This document shows, in pieces, positions 12,801 to 22,691 of a stretch of DNA of 64,000 bases. The DNA is taken from positions 31,859,501 through 31,923,500 of the forward strand of contig NC_091661.1 of NCBI RefSeq assembly GCF_042453785.1, read 5' to 3'. Under the pieces are notes generated by a model. It searched no databases. It was given only the letters and a program-made list of their open reading frames with translations, and was not told where the DNA came from. The translations under genes and the position numbers were made by a program. Within the stretch, counting starts at the first letter, position 1. Every line of letters begins with the position of its first letter. The DNA is from Malus domestica. Taxonomy: Eukaryota > Streptophyta > Magnoliopsida > Rosales > Rosaceae.

Positions 12801-15103
12801 GAGGACTCGAAAATGCCGATGCGGAAGTGCCTTGATTTTCGGGATTGTAAGCCTCGATCCTAAATCCTGAAGGGGGCGCAAAACAAACATGAGTGGACCA
12901 AGTTGATATATATATAATAAAACAGTTATCAATATACTAACCCCCAGGTTTATGAAAACAAATATATAATGATGAACATAGGTTTTCCGAAACCTAGCAT
13001 GATGTGCAGTATCTCAAATCATAACTCATATATAATAATCACTAGTGAATTGTCCGATAACCTGCAGGCCCCATGCCGGCTCCCCGTCTCTGAGCAGACA
13101 GTCAGAGGAAAATACACTTCAGGCCCCATGCCGGCTCCCCGTCCCTGTGCTAAATAGCCAGAGGAAACACACTCCAGGCCCTATGCCAACACCAAACCGT
13201 CGCCCGGGACGGACCGGAATCTATCCCTACGTCCCGTAGCGGAAAGGACCACTAGGTAAGTACAAAACCATTGAACATACATATATTGAAAAACAACTTC
13301 ATAGTATAAAGTCATCCATCATCTATACTATAAAGAGGTGTTCGAAACATGTTCTAAATATCATATCGTCATCCATCAGATATTCTATAAGAACACGGGT
13401 TATAGGAAAAATAGTAATAATTCAAGGTAGCCTCAGTAAGCATGTTATCTCAAAACGTTTCATAAAACGTAATCATTAAATCATGCATTTCATGTATGCA
13501 TTTCTACTATTAAAACATGCTTTTGAAGGGGTCCACTCACAGTACTTAGCCGCCGAAGAGCCACGCAAACTAACGTCACCAATATTGCCCCTAAGCACAT
13601 AAAGGGTCCAATTAATAAAACTATATAATAGCAATTGGATTTGGGAAAACGGACGTTGGAAACGGATTCAGAACGTCGAATTACCCTAAGAAGGGTCCCG
13701 GACGAAAACCTGAAAAGTCAACTCTAAAGTCAATGTTGACCGGAGGTCAACGGTCAAATTAGGTCTAACGGGTTTTAGGCTTGAAATCCGGATTAGGGTT
13801 TAGGTTAAATAGGATTAGGATTTATTGGGTTTTGATTTTAGGGTTCTAAGGTTAAAATGGTTTAGGGTTAGGAAAGGGGTTTGGGTTTAAGCCCAAACAC
13901 ATACATATACTATAACCACACACACACACACACACACACTACACAAGGCCCTAAGGCCTCCTAACAGAAATCAGGGCTTTAAGCCCTTGGTTGAAAACCG
14001 GCCCAAGGCCAACCAAAACTAGGGCCCGAGCCCTTTGGGTTTTAAAAACATATAATTAAAAAATAAAAACTGAATGGGTTAGGGTACTGGGCTAAGGCAA
14101 CACGGGCCTAAGGCCCGAGGGAGAGGGAAAGGCCGGATGGCCTGGGTTTGTCGAAGGAGAAGGCCGGAATTTCGGCCGGAAAACCACCCAACTTTAAATG
14201 GCCATAACTTTGTCAATACTCAACGAAATCAAGCAAGACAAAAATGAAAGTTGTAGCCCTTGAAGAGACGAAGAGAATGGTACCTCACACGACGTCTAAC
14301 TCGCCGTGGTTTGGCCGAAAAATGCCTCGAAAGCAGTCGGACTCGCCGGAAACTGGGTAAGATTCAAATGAGTATAACTTCTTCAATACTCAACGAAATT
14401 AAGTGAAACAAAAAGGAAAGTTGTAGTACTCGACGAGACGAAGAGATTGATACCTTACACGCCGGCCAAATCGCTGTGGTTTGGCCGGAAATGGCCTCGA
14501 AAGGGGCGGTGCTCGCCGGAGCTTACTCCGTGCCGTCGAACTCGCAGGGCAGGGTCCGGGGTTCGTTGCGAGCCTCTCTTCGATGGTGACTCGGTCCTAG
14601 TGAGTCCAGGGGAAGAGAGAGATGCGAGAGGTTGAGGGAGAGAGAGAGACGGGAGAGCTGAGAAGGAGAGAGCTACGGGAGGGAGAAACGAAGAAGAAGA
14701 AGAGAGAGATCAGAAAACATAAAAAAAAAATAAACAAGGTGGGCCCACGGGCTCACCAATTAAGGCTTTAAAACAATTTTAAAATATAAAAGAGGGTTGG
14801 GGTGTTTCAGTTACAGTCACAGAACAAAGTGTGATGCTAAAAACTCATATTTTTGTTCATGTTTTGTACAGGTATGTTGGATTCTACAAGGGAATACAGA
14901 GTGCAGGGGCAGCAGTTGCTTGGCAAGTCGATACACGCAAGGCATCCTTCCTCTCCCAATTGGTTACCAATTTCGCGCTCAACACCGTGAGTTATCCGCT
15001 GCTGCTGGTTCTGATCTTGCTGGCTGTGAAGGATGAAGGTAAGGCTGATGTGGAGGAATTTACCAAGGAGAAGGTTGCTGAGCCTGCAGCCTCAGAGAAG
15101 TGA
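1..15103 (+). CDS. UNC93-like membrane protein (5' end outside window)
   Basis: Polytopic membrane protein of the UNC93/DUF895 branch of the major facilitator superfamily. Exons seen are 1-1100 and 14872-15103. They join in phase (AGC AG / G TAT) to read ...ILSRYVGFYKGIQSAG and give 443 residues plus stop. The frame is open to the left edge (RYNSPFVQVSLIG), so the N-terminus is missing. Many hydrophobic helices are visible, as are the family-like segments CFCCPGMFNALSG and GAGLLWAGQGAIMTSYPPP. The tail after the last helix is short and acidic. Plant homologues are mostly uncharacterised; animal UNC93 proteins act as channel regulators or trafficking chaperones, so substrate transport should not be assumed. 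The last intron (1101-14871, 13.8 kb) is filled by two nested retrotransposons; without them it would be about 190 bp. Both splice sites (GTAACAGG and TTTTGTACAG) remain, so the gene may still be expressed. Confidence 0.88.
2386..2622 (-). other. Cluster A of three hairpins with a conserved loop
   Basis: Three inverted repeats share a loop close to ACACCTACGAGCAAGA (plus strand). Hairpin 1: arms TTAATTCA 2395-2402 and TGAATTAA 2419-2426, with outer arms AAAACA 2386-2391 and TGTTTT 2429-2434. Hairpin 2: arms TTTTCA 2480-2485 and TGAAAA 2502-2507, then GTGAG/CTCAC and TTAGTT/AACTAA out to 2457 and 2522. Hairpin 3: arms TTAATC 2570-2575 and GATTAA 2594-2599, with an 11-bp outer stem CATTTTAAGTC 2547-2557 and GACTTAAAATG 2612-2622. 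Because the element reads on the minus strand, its RNA would show the loop as UCUUGCUCGUAGGUGU. Function is unknown. Confidence 0.75.
3111..3564. repeat. 227-bp tandem duplication inside the inner element
   Basis: Unit 3111-3337 is repeated head-to-tail at 3338-3564 (both start TGATTGCAAGTAAAAATATA and end near GTTAATGAGTG). The copies look identical, which points to a recent duplication event. Confidence 0.93.
4422..4648 (-). other. Cluster B of three hairpins, diverged duplicate of cluster A
   Basis: The loop is ACACCTACGGGCAAGA. Hairpin 4: GAAACTA 4422-4428 with TAGTTTC 4462-4468 and ATTAATTT 4430-4437 with AAATTAAT 4454-4461, with one bulged G. Hairpin 5: AAAACTTCA 4507-4515 with TGAAGTTTT 4532-4540, plus GAGTT/AACTC and TCACA/TGTGA out to 4486 and 4555. 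Hairpin 6: outer stem CATCTTAATTA 4575-4585 with TAATTAAGATG 4638-4648 and inner GATC/GATT. Order and spacing match cluster A, so this is an old internal duplication in which stems changed but pairing was kept. Confidence 0.75.
7426..7439 (-). promoter_or_regulatory. Primer-binding site of the inner element
   Basis: Minus-strand TGGTATCAGAGCCA complements the 3' end of plant initiator methionine tRNA and lies two bases from the LTR at 7442. It fixes the element's orientation as minus. Confidence 0.85.
9859..9888. repeat. TA microsatellite
   Basis: An uninterrupted run of about 14 TA units lies in the internal region of the outer element, near its purine tract. Confidence 0.9.
12547..12558 (-). 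promoter_or_regulatory. Primer-binding site of the outer element
   Basis: Minus-strand TGGTATCAGAGC lies three bases from the LTR that starts at 12562. It uses the same tRNA class as the inner element. Confidence 0.82.
12562..14809 (-). repeat. 5' LTR of the outer element, uninterrupted
   Basis: This is the uninterrupted 2248-bp copy. Its bases near 12931-12940 (GTTATCAATATACTAAC) show the empty site into which the inner element inserted in the partner LTR, which confirms the CAATA duplication there. Confidence 0.9.
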
Positions 15104-15728
15104 TCATAATGATCGTCGGCCTAATTAGCAGATCAAATTAGTCATAAGCCATCTGAATATTTGATTTAATTACATTCATACAATCGAATCTTCACGAATT
15201 AGTGTAAATTATGTACCATGTTCAAATTGTCAAGTATTTTACTGAGTAATCAAAGTTCACGTTTTGATAAAATGTTGGAATGATTAGTTCCTGACCACAG
15301 GCTTGCTTCTTTCATGCTTAGAAATTCAATGATCTCCAGTTTTCAAACAGGCTCGGGCTCCTAAGGCTAAGGGAATGAATATTGGCATAGGTCAGTTGCC
15401 CAGTTGCACCCTGAGTTTGAATCCGACTCTTCATAGAAAGGAAATGGTGGTTGTAATTAACATTATCTGCGACAAATTTTATTCTTAAAACATAGATGGT
15501 TAATATATGATTCTGGCATATACATATAGATTAATTAAAATACAGGATTTTCACTACTTTTGGAGTCCCAAAAATTCATCAGATACAAAGTGCGCCAATA
15601 TCCATCGTCAACACTGTGTTGTTGCACTTCATGGCTTTAGGGTTCTTGTTTTTTGGGATACATTAATTAATGCATAGCTGGATTGGAAACGCGTGCGATG
15701 CGATTAAACAGTGACAAGAGGTGCATCT
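15104..15728. other. Intergenic, convergent 3' ends
   Basis: This lies between the stop of the UNC93-like gene (+) and the stop of the acylated protein gene (-), so it mostly holds two 3' untranslated regions. I see no further gene. Confidence 0.6.
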
Positions 15729-16226
15729 TTAGATTTTAGCCTTGTCCTCTGAGGCGACAGGAGATGCTGCCTTTGCTACATCCCCCTCTGTTGCCTTTGG
15801 TTTGATATCCGCCGCTGGCTTCTCTTCATTTGCCTTCGGTGCAGGCTCCTCCACCAGCTCTTTCTCCTTGGTCTCCTTCACAGCCTCAACGAGATTGATC
15901 TCCGCTAATTGCTTGACAGCAACTTCCGCTTCCTCTTTTGGCCTCTCGGTTGCTACCACCTCAGCCTCTGCCGCAACAGCAGGGACAACAGCACGTGCGG
16001 CCGCAGCCTCAACTTCCTCTTCCTTTGGCTTTGAGAGGTCTATCAATGGTGCTTCATTGGTGGTCTCCTCTTGTTTTGCAGCCTCGGTGGTAGTGGCAGT
16101 GGTGGTAGTAGTAGTGGCCTCACCCTCCTGAGGACCATCAGCCTTCTTGGGGCTGGTGGTCTCGCTGGGGAGGGTCTCTGGGCGAGGGGTGTCGAACTCC
16201 TTTGGCTTGCTCGCACAGCCTCCCAT
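15729..16226 (-). CDS. N-terminally acylated acidic low-complexity protein
   Basis: Single-exon ORF of 165 residues. The start MGGCASKP is a good N-myristoylation site (Gly2) followed by a Cys available for palmitoylation, which predicts attachment to the plasma membrane. The rest is low complexity: a Thr run near residues 39-47, then Ala/Glu/Lys/Val-rich repeats with no predicted globular domain. This composition resembles plant membrane-associated acidic proteins, but I cannot assign a family or function. The start is supported by the MGGC motif and by the absence of an in-frame extension of interest. The DNA is GC-richer than its surroundings, as expected for an Ala-rich coding region. Confidence 0.72.
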   Translation of the reverse strand: MGGCASKPKEFDTPRPETLPSETTSPKKADGPQEGEATTTTTTATTTEAAKQEETTNEAPLIDLSKPKEEEVEAAAARAVVPAVAAEAEVVATERPKEEAEVAVKQLAEINLVEAVKETKEKELVEEPAPKANEEKPAADIKPKATEGDVAKAASPVASEDKAKI

Positions 16227-17754
16227 GATTTGATTGGGTCGATGGGACGAGTGAGCGAGTCTCTGGAGTTGGACGCCGGGGTCCTGGATTAGGTATTTAT
16301 CAAAGGAGAGGAGAGTGGTGTTTGAGGCTGAGGGAAAATGTTTTAGGACATAAAGGGTTCATATAGTGGAAGATGGGTCTTATGTTTAGGAGAAATCGTT
16401 GGTCATCAGCCTGGCAATTACCCGCAACTTGGTACCAACATTCTCTTCTATATAAATATTCCATGACTTTTTCAAACCCAACAACTCTATTTCTCTGTCT
16501 CCTCCGATTTTCTTGCTGGGAAATTAGAGGATGGTGGTCCTCCAGTTCGTTAATATCGTTGGTCGTTTTCCAATTTTGTGCGGCTGCCCCCTTCACCAAG
16601 TGTCCCTTGTTCCAACATTTTAGATCAACGACGCCTCCAAAAACAAAACCAATTAACCACTAAACTGAAATTATTAAGAAAATTACTTGATATATATACA
16701 TCTCTAATAAAGATATGTATAAACATGTTTTGTCTTTAGCGGAAGAATGTCTACTTGAGGATGTAAATGTGTAAATTTGGTCTCATCATATTGAAAAAAA
16801 TATTTGTAAATATACATGACTGTTTAATTAAAAGAATGAGAAATTTAAGAATTAGTCAAATGCATAATTGATCTCGGTGCTTAATTTAGTATTAGAAATA
16901 TGATCGTTTGATTAAAGGGATACACTTATCTAATTAGCTGACTTAGCTCGTACATAAACATAATATTAGCAATCTATAAAGCAGTGTGTTTTCTTCGTTT
17001 CTCGTTAATATAACGACATGTTTATACTAAAAGAAAAAAATTAGGTTAAGTCACACAATACATCAATCGTAATAATCAATTATCGAACTTAAAATCTCTT
17101 AGACCATAATTCCTTCGAGTTTTTGGAAAACTAAAAAGAAAAAATAGTATACTTGGTAAAAAGAAATGGCATACGCGCCAAAATCCTCTATCATTACACG
17201 TAAAAGTTGTAATCAAGAAGCGGGGACAATGGCTGTCCCAAAAATCCGGCCGATATCAGCGTTCAGTGTCCAAATCCGTCAGCAGCAAAGACGACACCGT
17301 AGATGCACAAATCAAACTCAAAATTAGGAGGCACATTACGCGTCCGATCTTTGTTCCCTTCATTAAACACGGAAAAATTAGGGATCGAACTGGAAGTTAA
17401 GCTAATCATCTCCCTAATTATACCAGAAAATGGAGGGGATATATTGAGTAAGTAGTCAAAAGGGAAGAAACATTCCCATGGTAAACTCAGATTCGGGAAC
17501 TTCATAATTAAACCGCAAAACCTAACCTGACCTGATTTGGAGAATCACATCTCTCAAATTTGGGGAAGGTTCAGGGAGCAAGAAGAAGATCAACAAGGAT
17601 TTTTGGGGAGCTGAGGTGAGATGATTTTCTGGGAAGAAAGGTTTTGCAAAGATCATTTTCTTTGCGAAATATAAAGGCGAGCTTGACTTTGCTTTTCTTT
17701 CGGAATTCATCGAAAGAAAGGAAAAAGCTCGCCTTTGCGGGGTAGATTGATCTA
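16227..17754. other. Intergenic, divergent promoters
   Basis: This holds the 5' regions of the acylated protein gene (-) and the Kazal-like gene (+). Short ORFs on both strands at 16300-16660 and 17263-17951 show no family features. The middle (about 16640-17160) is AT-rich with no recognisable repeat. Confidence 0.5.
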
Positions 17755-18180
17755 ATGGAAACCCATTTCGCAAAATCGGTACCAGTCCCCCTCATCCTCC
17801 TAAGCCTCTTCCCAATCTTTGTCTTCTGTTCCTTTTCCACGGTTGAATCCGACCACGAATCATCAACGATCATTAATCTCCGATTGCCCTCAGATGCCAC
17901 GTCCGCGGATCGATGCAGCGCACAACTGGAGTCACCCTTGTCCCGCCCCATGTGTCCGGTAAACTGCTTTAGGCCCGACCCGGTGTGTGGGGTGGACGGG
18001 GTGACCTACTGGTGTGGGTGCCAAGAGGCACAATGTGCCGGTGTCAAAGTGGCGAAATTAGGGTTTTGTGAAGTTGGCAGCGGGGGTTCTGCCGGCCCTC
18101 TCTCTGCTCAGGCGCTGCTTTTGGTTCACATTGTTTGGCTGATCGTCCTCGGCTTCTCGGTTCTTTTCGGGCTTTTCTGA
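17755..18180 (+). CDS. Kazal-type serine protease inhibitor-like secreted protein
   Basis: Single-exon ORF of 141 residues. Residues about 8-28 are a hydrophobic signal peptide. A compact Cys-rich region follows at about 63-102 (CPVNCFRPDPVCGVDGVTYW then CGCQEAQCAGVKVAKLGFC), with the Kazal hallmark PVCGVDGVTY and Cys spacing close to the short plant Kazal-like proteins. A hydrophobic C-terminus (about residues 115-141) follows a Ser/Gly-rich linker and could be a GPI-anchor signal or a membrane segment. The expected role is inhibition of extracellular serine proteases; the true target is unknown. Arabidopsis has a small family of such proteins. Confidence 0.8.
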   Translation: METHFAKSVPVPLILLSLFPIFVFCSFSTVESDHESSTIINLRLPSDATSADRCSAQLESPLSRPMCPVNCFRPDPVCGVDGVTYWCGCQEAQCAGVKVAKLGFCEVGSGGSAGPLSAQALLLVHIVWLIVLGFSVLFGLF

Positions 18181-19085
18181 GTCGACAAAGACGACCTAGT
18201 CGACGATGATGATTTTGCTGGTTTCTTGGTTGTCAAGAAAGCTTTAATCTTTTTAATTTCTTGCAATGCAGAGACCATATCTTTCAATTGTGATCAGCAA
18301 CATAGAGACATACAAAGGACATGAGGACATGCGTGTTGTGCAAGAAATTCTTGATCTTTTTTGTATTTTAATTAATTTTTTCTTGATTAGGTTATCTTTG
18401 ATATGGTAACGGCCTCTCTTACTGAAGATTCTTTGATTAATAGAGGAGGATATATACAGATACAAGTTTGTGCTTACGTTTTGATCATTTGTATTTGTAC
18501 ATGCAAGAAAATCGAATTAACGGCTATTTAAAGAAAAAAAATAAAAAAATTAGCCAAGTTAGCTTGGATTTTCATTAAACATTCGTCCCTCCTTCGTTGA
18601 AATGAAAATATGCTCATACTTTATGTGAAAAATGCAGATGAGAATTTACGTCTGCATGCGTTAAGAAAAATATTATAAGCGATTTAGAAGCGGATTTAGC
18701 ATTTACCAAGTTCACACAATTATTTGACAAGTAACACGATTCGATATGCTTCATCCATTTAAAGTATAAATATAGTACAAATTCATTCAATCATTTCTCT
18801 CTTCAACCTGATCCCTCAAAGAGTGAATGGATGTTGTATCCGCCGAAAGCTTATCATCCTCTATTACTTCACCAGCATAGACAAAATTTACACCAGGCCA
18901 AGAAGCCTATTGGAGGAGTTTAAAAATGCCACTTTGGTAGCTATGTGATATCTGTAATCTGGTGCTCATTTGGTTATATGAATTAAATTCGACGTTAATT
19001 TCTACTGTATTCATTTTGGATCGGAAGAGCTGATCGATCGGAGTGGCATTTGAACACGGAATGTCACCATAGATGGAGTAGAACT
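18181..19085. other. Intergenic, convergent 3' ends
   Basis: AT-rich sequence between the Kazal-like gene (+) and POP5 (-). I see no supportable gene or repeat. Confidence 0.5.
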
Positions 19086-19871
19086 TTAGTGCTCCAGGCC
19101 TTTGATCTTGTCGAGATAGTACTGCATTTTTTGAGTATCTTGAGCCGACAGATTAGATCCAACAAGCAGCTTGTGCTGTTCAAATTTTGATTCATCACAC
19201 TTCAATGCGGTTTCTTTACAAGCTTTGATACTTCCTGATACAAAGAAAACAAAAGAAAACATTGGTATTTAACTTTCTTTAACAGATGGGAAAGAAGGCA
19301 ACTATGTTGTGTCTTTGTGATGACAGTAACTTCAGATTAGCTTAAAAAATGAACACTACGAGATTAAATGTGACCTCTTAACCGAGCACAGTAACTGAAT
19401 TCAAGAGTCAAATGAATAACTTAATTGTAAGGTATTGTGCATTTTCGAAACAAGACTTAATCTGTTGCAACTCAACTCACCGCTTAGGTCCAACAAATTA
19501 AATAGAACCGGGCAATCTGCAATACTCCTGACCATGGTAATTGCAGCCCACACTTTCTGATACTCATCCCTTGAAGCTCTAATGATACACATTCTCGTAA
19601 TGTCATTCACATACTTGACTGCACAAAATTACAAGGAGAAATTGAGAGAGGCCATTTTACGGAAAATTAACTGCAAAAGCGCATACTACTTACCTTGGAA
19701 TGATCCAAGTGATGAAGCCAGACCGCACTCCCCAAAATTTACCAGAATGCTGTCTCGGATAGCTTTCATGACATTGTACGAGGTAATGATAACAGGATCT
19801 TTTCTCACCAGTTCTCTATTAGAATCCAAGATAACCTCCACTACCATATACCTGTTCTTAAATCCCACCAT
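19086..19871 (-). CDS. POP5: Ribonuclease P/MRP subunit POP5
   Basis: Three coding exons at 19694-19871, 19481-19618 and 19086-19234 give 154 residues. The joins restore FQVKYVN and LDLSGSIKAC. The product starts MVGFKNRYMVVEV and contains AIRDSILVNFGECGLASSLG and IIRASRDEYQKVWAAITMV, the conserved core of eukaryotic POP5 (Rpp14/Pop5 fold). POP5 is a protein subunit shared by nuclear RNase P (tRNA 5' maturation) and RNase MRP (pre-rRNA processing). The length fits the family. The first ATG follows a TTGTAAGCAG acceptor, so a 5' untranslated intron is likely, with the leader exon near 20460-20690. That leader has a minus-strand TAGGGTTA word (about 20604-20612), a telo-box-like motif common in plant translation-related genes. 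Confidence 0.92.
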
Positions 19872-22253
19872 GATCCTTTACCTGCTTACAACAAAACCAC
19901 ATCTGATATATCAAATCTAATAAGAATATTAGATAAAAATATCATACGAAAAACTTAGTAGCTAACTTAAACTGTAATTTCAAATCTCAAATTCAACAAA
20001 CAAGTAACTTCACAGCGAAAATATGTTCAAGCAATTAACTTTTTGATCGAATATGAAAGATAGAGATCGAAAACACATGCTAGAAACCTAAAAAATCTTG
20101 AATTATCAAAACAGAAACTATTGGTTTTTTTTCTTTCCAGAATCCTGAAATTGCATACTTTCACGGAAAGGTTATTTCTTTGTGACCAAAAGGTCACGGT
20201 TCGAGCCATTAAAATAGTCTCTTCGCAAAACAAGGACAAAGCTGCGTACTTTCTCCAACCACTCGCAAAGCGGAGAGCTTTATTGTCTTGGGATCGCTCT
20301 TTATTTTAAGAATTTAAATCATGATAATACATACAAAGATTATACACATGAAACATCTATACCATGATTAACATTAATTGAAGTATCATACTATTATCAA
20401 TTTGATTAAAAATAAACATTGAGGGGAAAAAAACACAGTCAATGACAAAGCCGACAATTTCCAAACTAATTCTTCAGAAAGGTGACGAATTTAAACAAAA
20501 TTTGAATAATTTTAAGCAGAAGAGATATAGGCAGACCTAAAATTCGAGTCTGAAACTGATATCCGAGCGCAGGGAGGAGCAAGCGTGGCGATTCTGAGAC
20601 CGTAACCCTAGCAAACAGTGTAGACAGGGTGAGGAGCGAAGAGCAACGGAGCTTAGCCGGGTTGAAAAATGGTTTTCGGGTCAAGATCCACAGCTTAAAC
20701 CCAAAAGGGCCGGGGTGAATTTGGGCCCGTGGGAGTTCGGAACAGCCCAGCGAGGAAGACGGGGAGAAATAGACGTGGCGAATGGTGGTTCGTGTAAAAA
20801 GTCATAGAGGGAGAGAGAGAAGAGAAAATTTTAGTTGTGACGAGAACATGATTAATACATCATATGTTTTTATGTAAGTGATGAGAAATTTTATTTTTTA
20901 AATTATTAAATTTTTAACACACATTTCACTATTTATATAACGACACATGATGTATGTGACGATCAAATTGAAAAATCTTTAAAAGAGAGGGAGAGCATTT
21001 GAATCTTCAATCTTTACGAAGAAGAGAGAGAGACCGTTGGAGGCGGGACCGGGAACACATGACACTCCGACCTCGAGCTTCACATTTTAATATATATATA
21101 TATATAATTTTTTGGATTGTATTTTTAAAACTATTTAAAAACATCAAATACTTGCTACATAGTACTACGATTTAATGTATTTCTTATTTTTTTAGAAGTG
21201 GGAAATTTTAAATTCGAATATCGATAAATTTGATAATAAAAAGAGACATGTGTTACAGTATCGTTGATTTATAATATTATGCAACAATAGAAGGTGGATC
21301 TAGTATTTGTTTAGAGAAAATAGATAATATGCTTGGATTATCCTCTTTTATAGGTGAACCCTTTGAAAAGTCAAGTCCACTTGAGAGAAATTGGGTCGTA
21401 CTTTAAACAGGAAAAAAGGGGGCACAAAGTGAATTTCAACCGCAATTTACCCGAAATTTCACTCGTATTTCATTTGGGAATTTGGCGCTTTATCAGTTTG
21501 GGTTAGTTGGGTTGGAGTTTTTGGATTTTTGTCCTCTCCTCTCTCTACAGTACCTACAACGTCAACTACTCCACCCCACTTTCTCTCTCTCTCTCTCTCT
21601 CCTCCCTTTCTCTCTCTACTTTTCTATATATCAACCCCCCACACTCACAATTTCTTTGTTAGCTTGCTAGGCATTTTGGATAACGAGAGAGAAAGTCTGA
21701 GTCTTTGAGAGAGAGAGAGAGAGAGAGAGATTGGTGGGGAGTAGGTGGTGGTGCTGCTGGGTTGCTGGGTTAGCGTTGAAGAACAGCGCAAGTGAGTCAT
21801 TTTCTTCTTTGTTTTCTATTTTTTCCTGGAATTTATTAGCTTTGTTTGAGATAATTGCTTGTATATAATTATGTTTTATGATTGATTAATCGGGTAAAAC
21901 AAAAAGTAAATACATTTTTTCTGTAAATTTTAGGGGCAGTAAATTAAATTGTGTAACTTTACATCCCACATTGATACATGCATCAGATCTGATGAAGAAA
22001 GTGAGTTGTTGGCTTCATATGGAACATGATCGGTGTTTCTGTCATGTTTCTGTGATCTTGTACATAGTACCTTGGTTTTTTTTCCCCTTAATTAACAAAG
22101 TACCATGTTTTTTTTTTTCCTTAATTAAAACAAATGTTTTGAGTAGCTTGATTCTTAAAACATTAAGAAATGCAAACAAGGTTTACGTGGGACCATGTTT
22201 GCTGGTGGAATCTGTTGAATTGACGTTCCGAAACTCATCAATTCGCAGTTGCA
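19872..22253. other. Leaders and divergent promoter between POP5 and the Cys-rich gene
   Basis: 19872-20690 probably holds the POP5 5' untranslated intron and leader. 21480-21792 looks like the leader of the next gene: a TATATATC word near 21624, a CT run at about 21572-21612 and a GA run at about 21707-21730. A 5' untranslated intron (about 21792-22240) follows. A TA run lies at about 21093-21107. I see no extra gene. Confidence 0.55.
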
Positions 22254-22691
22254 ATGGAGGTGGATGGCAATTCTGTGGTGGCAGGACCAACGAATGTTGT
22301 ATATCTGTCGACAATCTTGGGCCGTGATGGGTCAAATCCTGTGCACAAATGTGACTGGAAATGTCAGAACGAGCACGTCTGCGCGAATATGTACCTCTGC
22401 AAGCTAACTGGAGCCACTCACATCTGTGACAAAAACTGTGATCAGAGGATCCTGTATGATAACCATAGCTCCCTTTGCCGGGCAAGCGGAAAGATTTTCC
22501 CCCTTACACAAGTAGAGGAACAGGCTGTGAGAGGGGTCCGGAGGAAGCATGAGTCGGAGAACTCTTCTGCGGACAGTTGCTCTTCTAAGCGCAGACGGGA
22601 TGCCCAGCTCCATCCTTCTCCCTTCGAGCGATCCTTCACTACTGCCAGTCTGATCTGCAGCAAAGTTGGAGATGGCATGGATATGAGCTAG
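22254..22691 (+). CDS. Small Cys/His-rich protein, family not recognised
   Basis: Single coding exon of 145 residues. Residues about 28-82 are Cys-rich with spacing CX3CX5CX5CX8CX3C and a later Cys, plus His in VHKC, NEHVC, THIC and DNHSSLC, suggesting zinc binding. The tail (about 95-125) is basic and Ser-rich (SSKRRRDAQ), a possible nuclear signal. I believe similar short proteins occur across angiosperms, but I cannot name the function and do not assign one. The ATG is preceded by a likely leader intron ending near TCGCAG and by a long CT/GA-rich leader. It could instead be the terminal exon of a longer protein, though no upstream coding exon was seen. Confidence 0.7.
   Translation: MEVDGNSVVAGPTNVVYLSTILGRDGSNPVHKCDWKCQNEHVCANMYLCKLTGATHICDKNCDQRILYDNHSSLCRASGKIFPLTQVEEQAVRGVRRKHESENSSADSCSSKRRRDAQLHPSPFERSFTTASLICSKVGDGMDMS

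Larger units (their letters stand above)
1233..14809 (-). mobile_element. Non-autonomous LTR retrotransposon, Gypsy-like, in UNC93 intron
   Basis: The two long LTRs lie at 1233-9773 (interrupted by the inner element) and 12562-14809. The flanking 5-bp target duplication is GTTAC (1228-1232 and 14810-14814). Orientation is minus. A primer-binding site complementary to initiator-Met tRNA (minus-strand TGGTATCAGAGC) lies at 12547-12558 beside the 12562 LTR, and a purine tract (minus-strand AAGGGTGGTAG) lies at about 9776-9787 beside the other LTR. On the element's sense strand the LTR starts TGAAACACCCC and ends GCGTGTCA. The internal part (9774-12561, about 2.8 kb) has only short unrecognised ORFs and no gag, protease, RT, RNase H or integrase, so it must have moved in trans. 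The sense-strand motif CGAGGACGAAATTT just before the purine tract resembles the pol end of Tekay/Del-type Gypsy elements, which is the basis for the Gypsy call. Confidence 0.9.

Noticed and set aside
15742-16131. 129-codon plus-strand ORF opposite the acylated protein gene
   Set aside because: It is an antisense shadow caused by GC-rich, stop-poor repeats of the Ala/Glu-rich gene.
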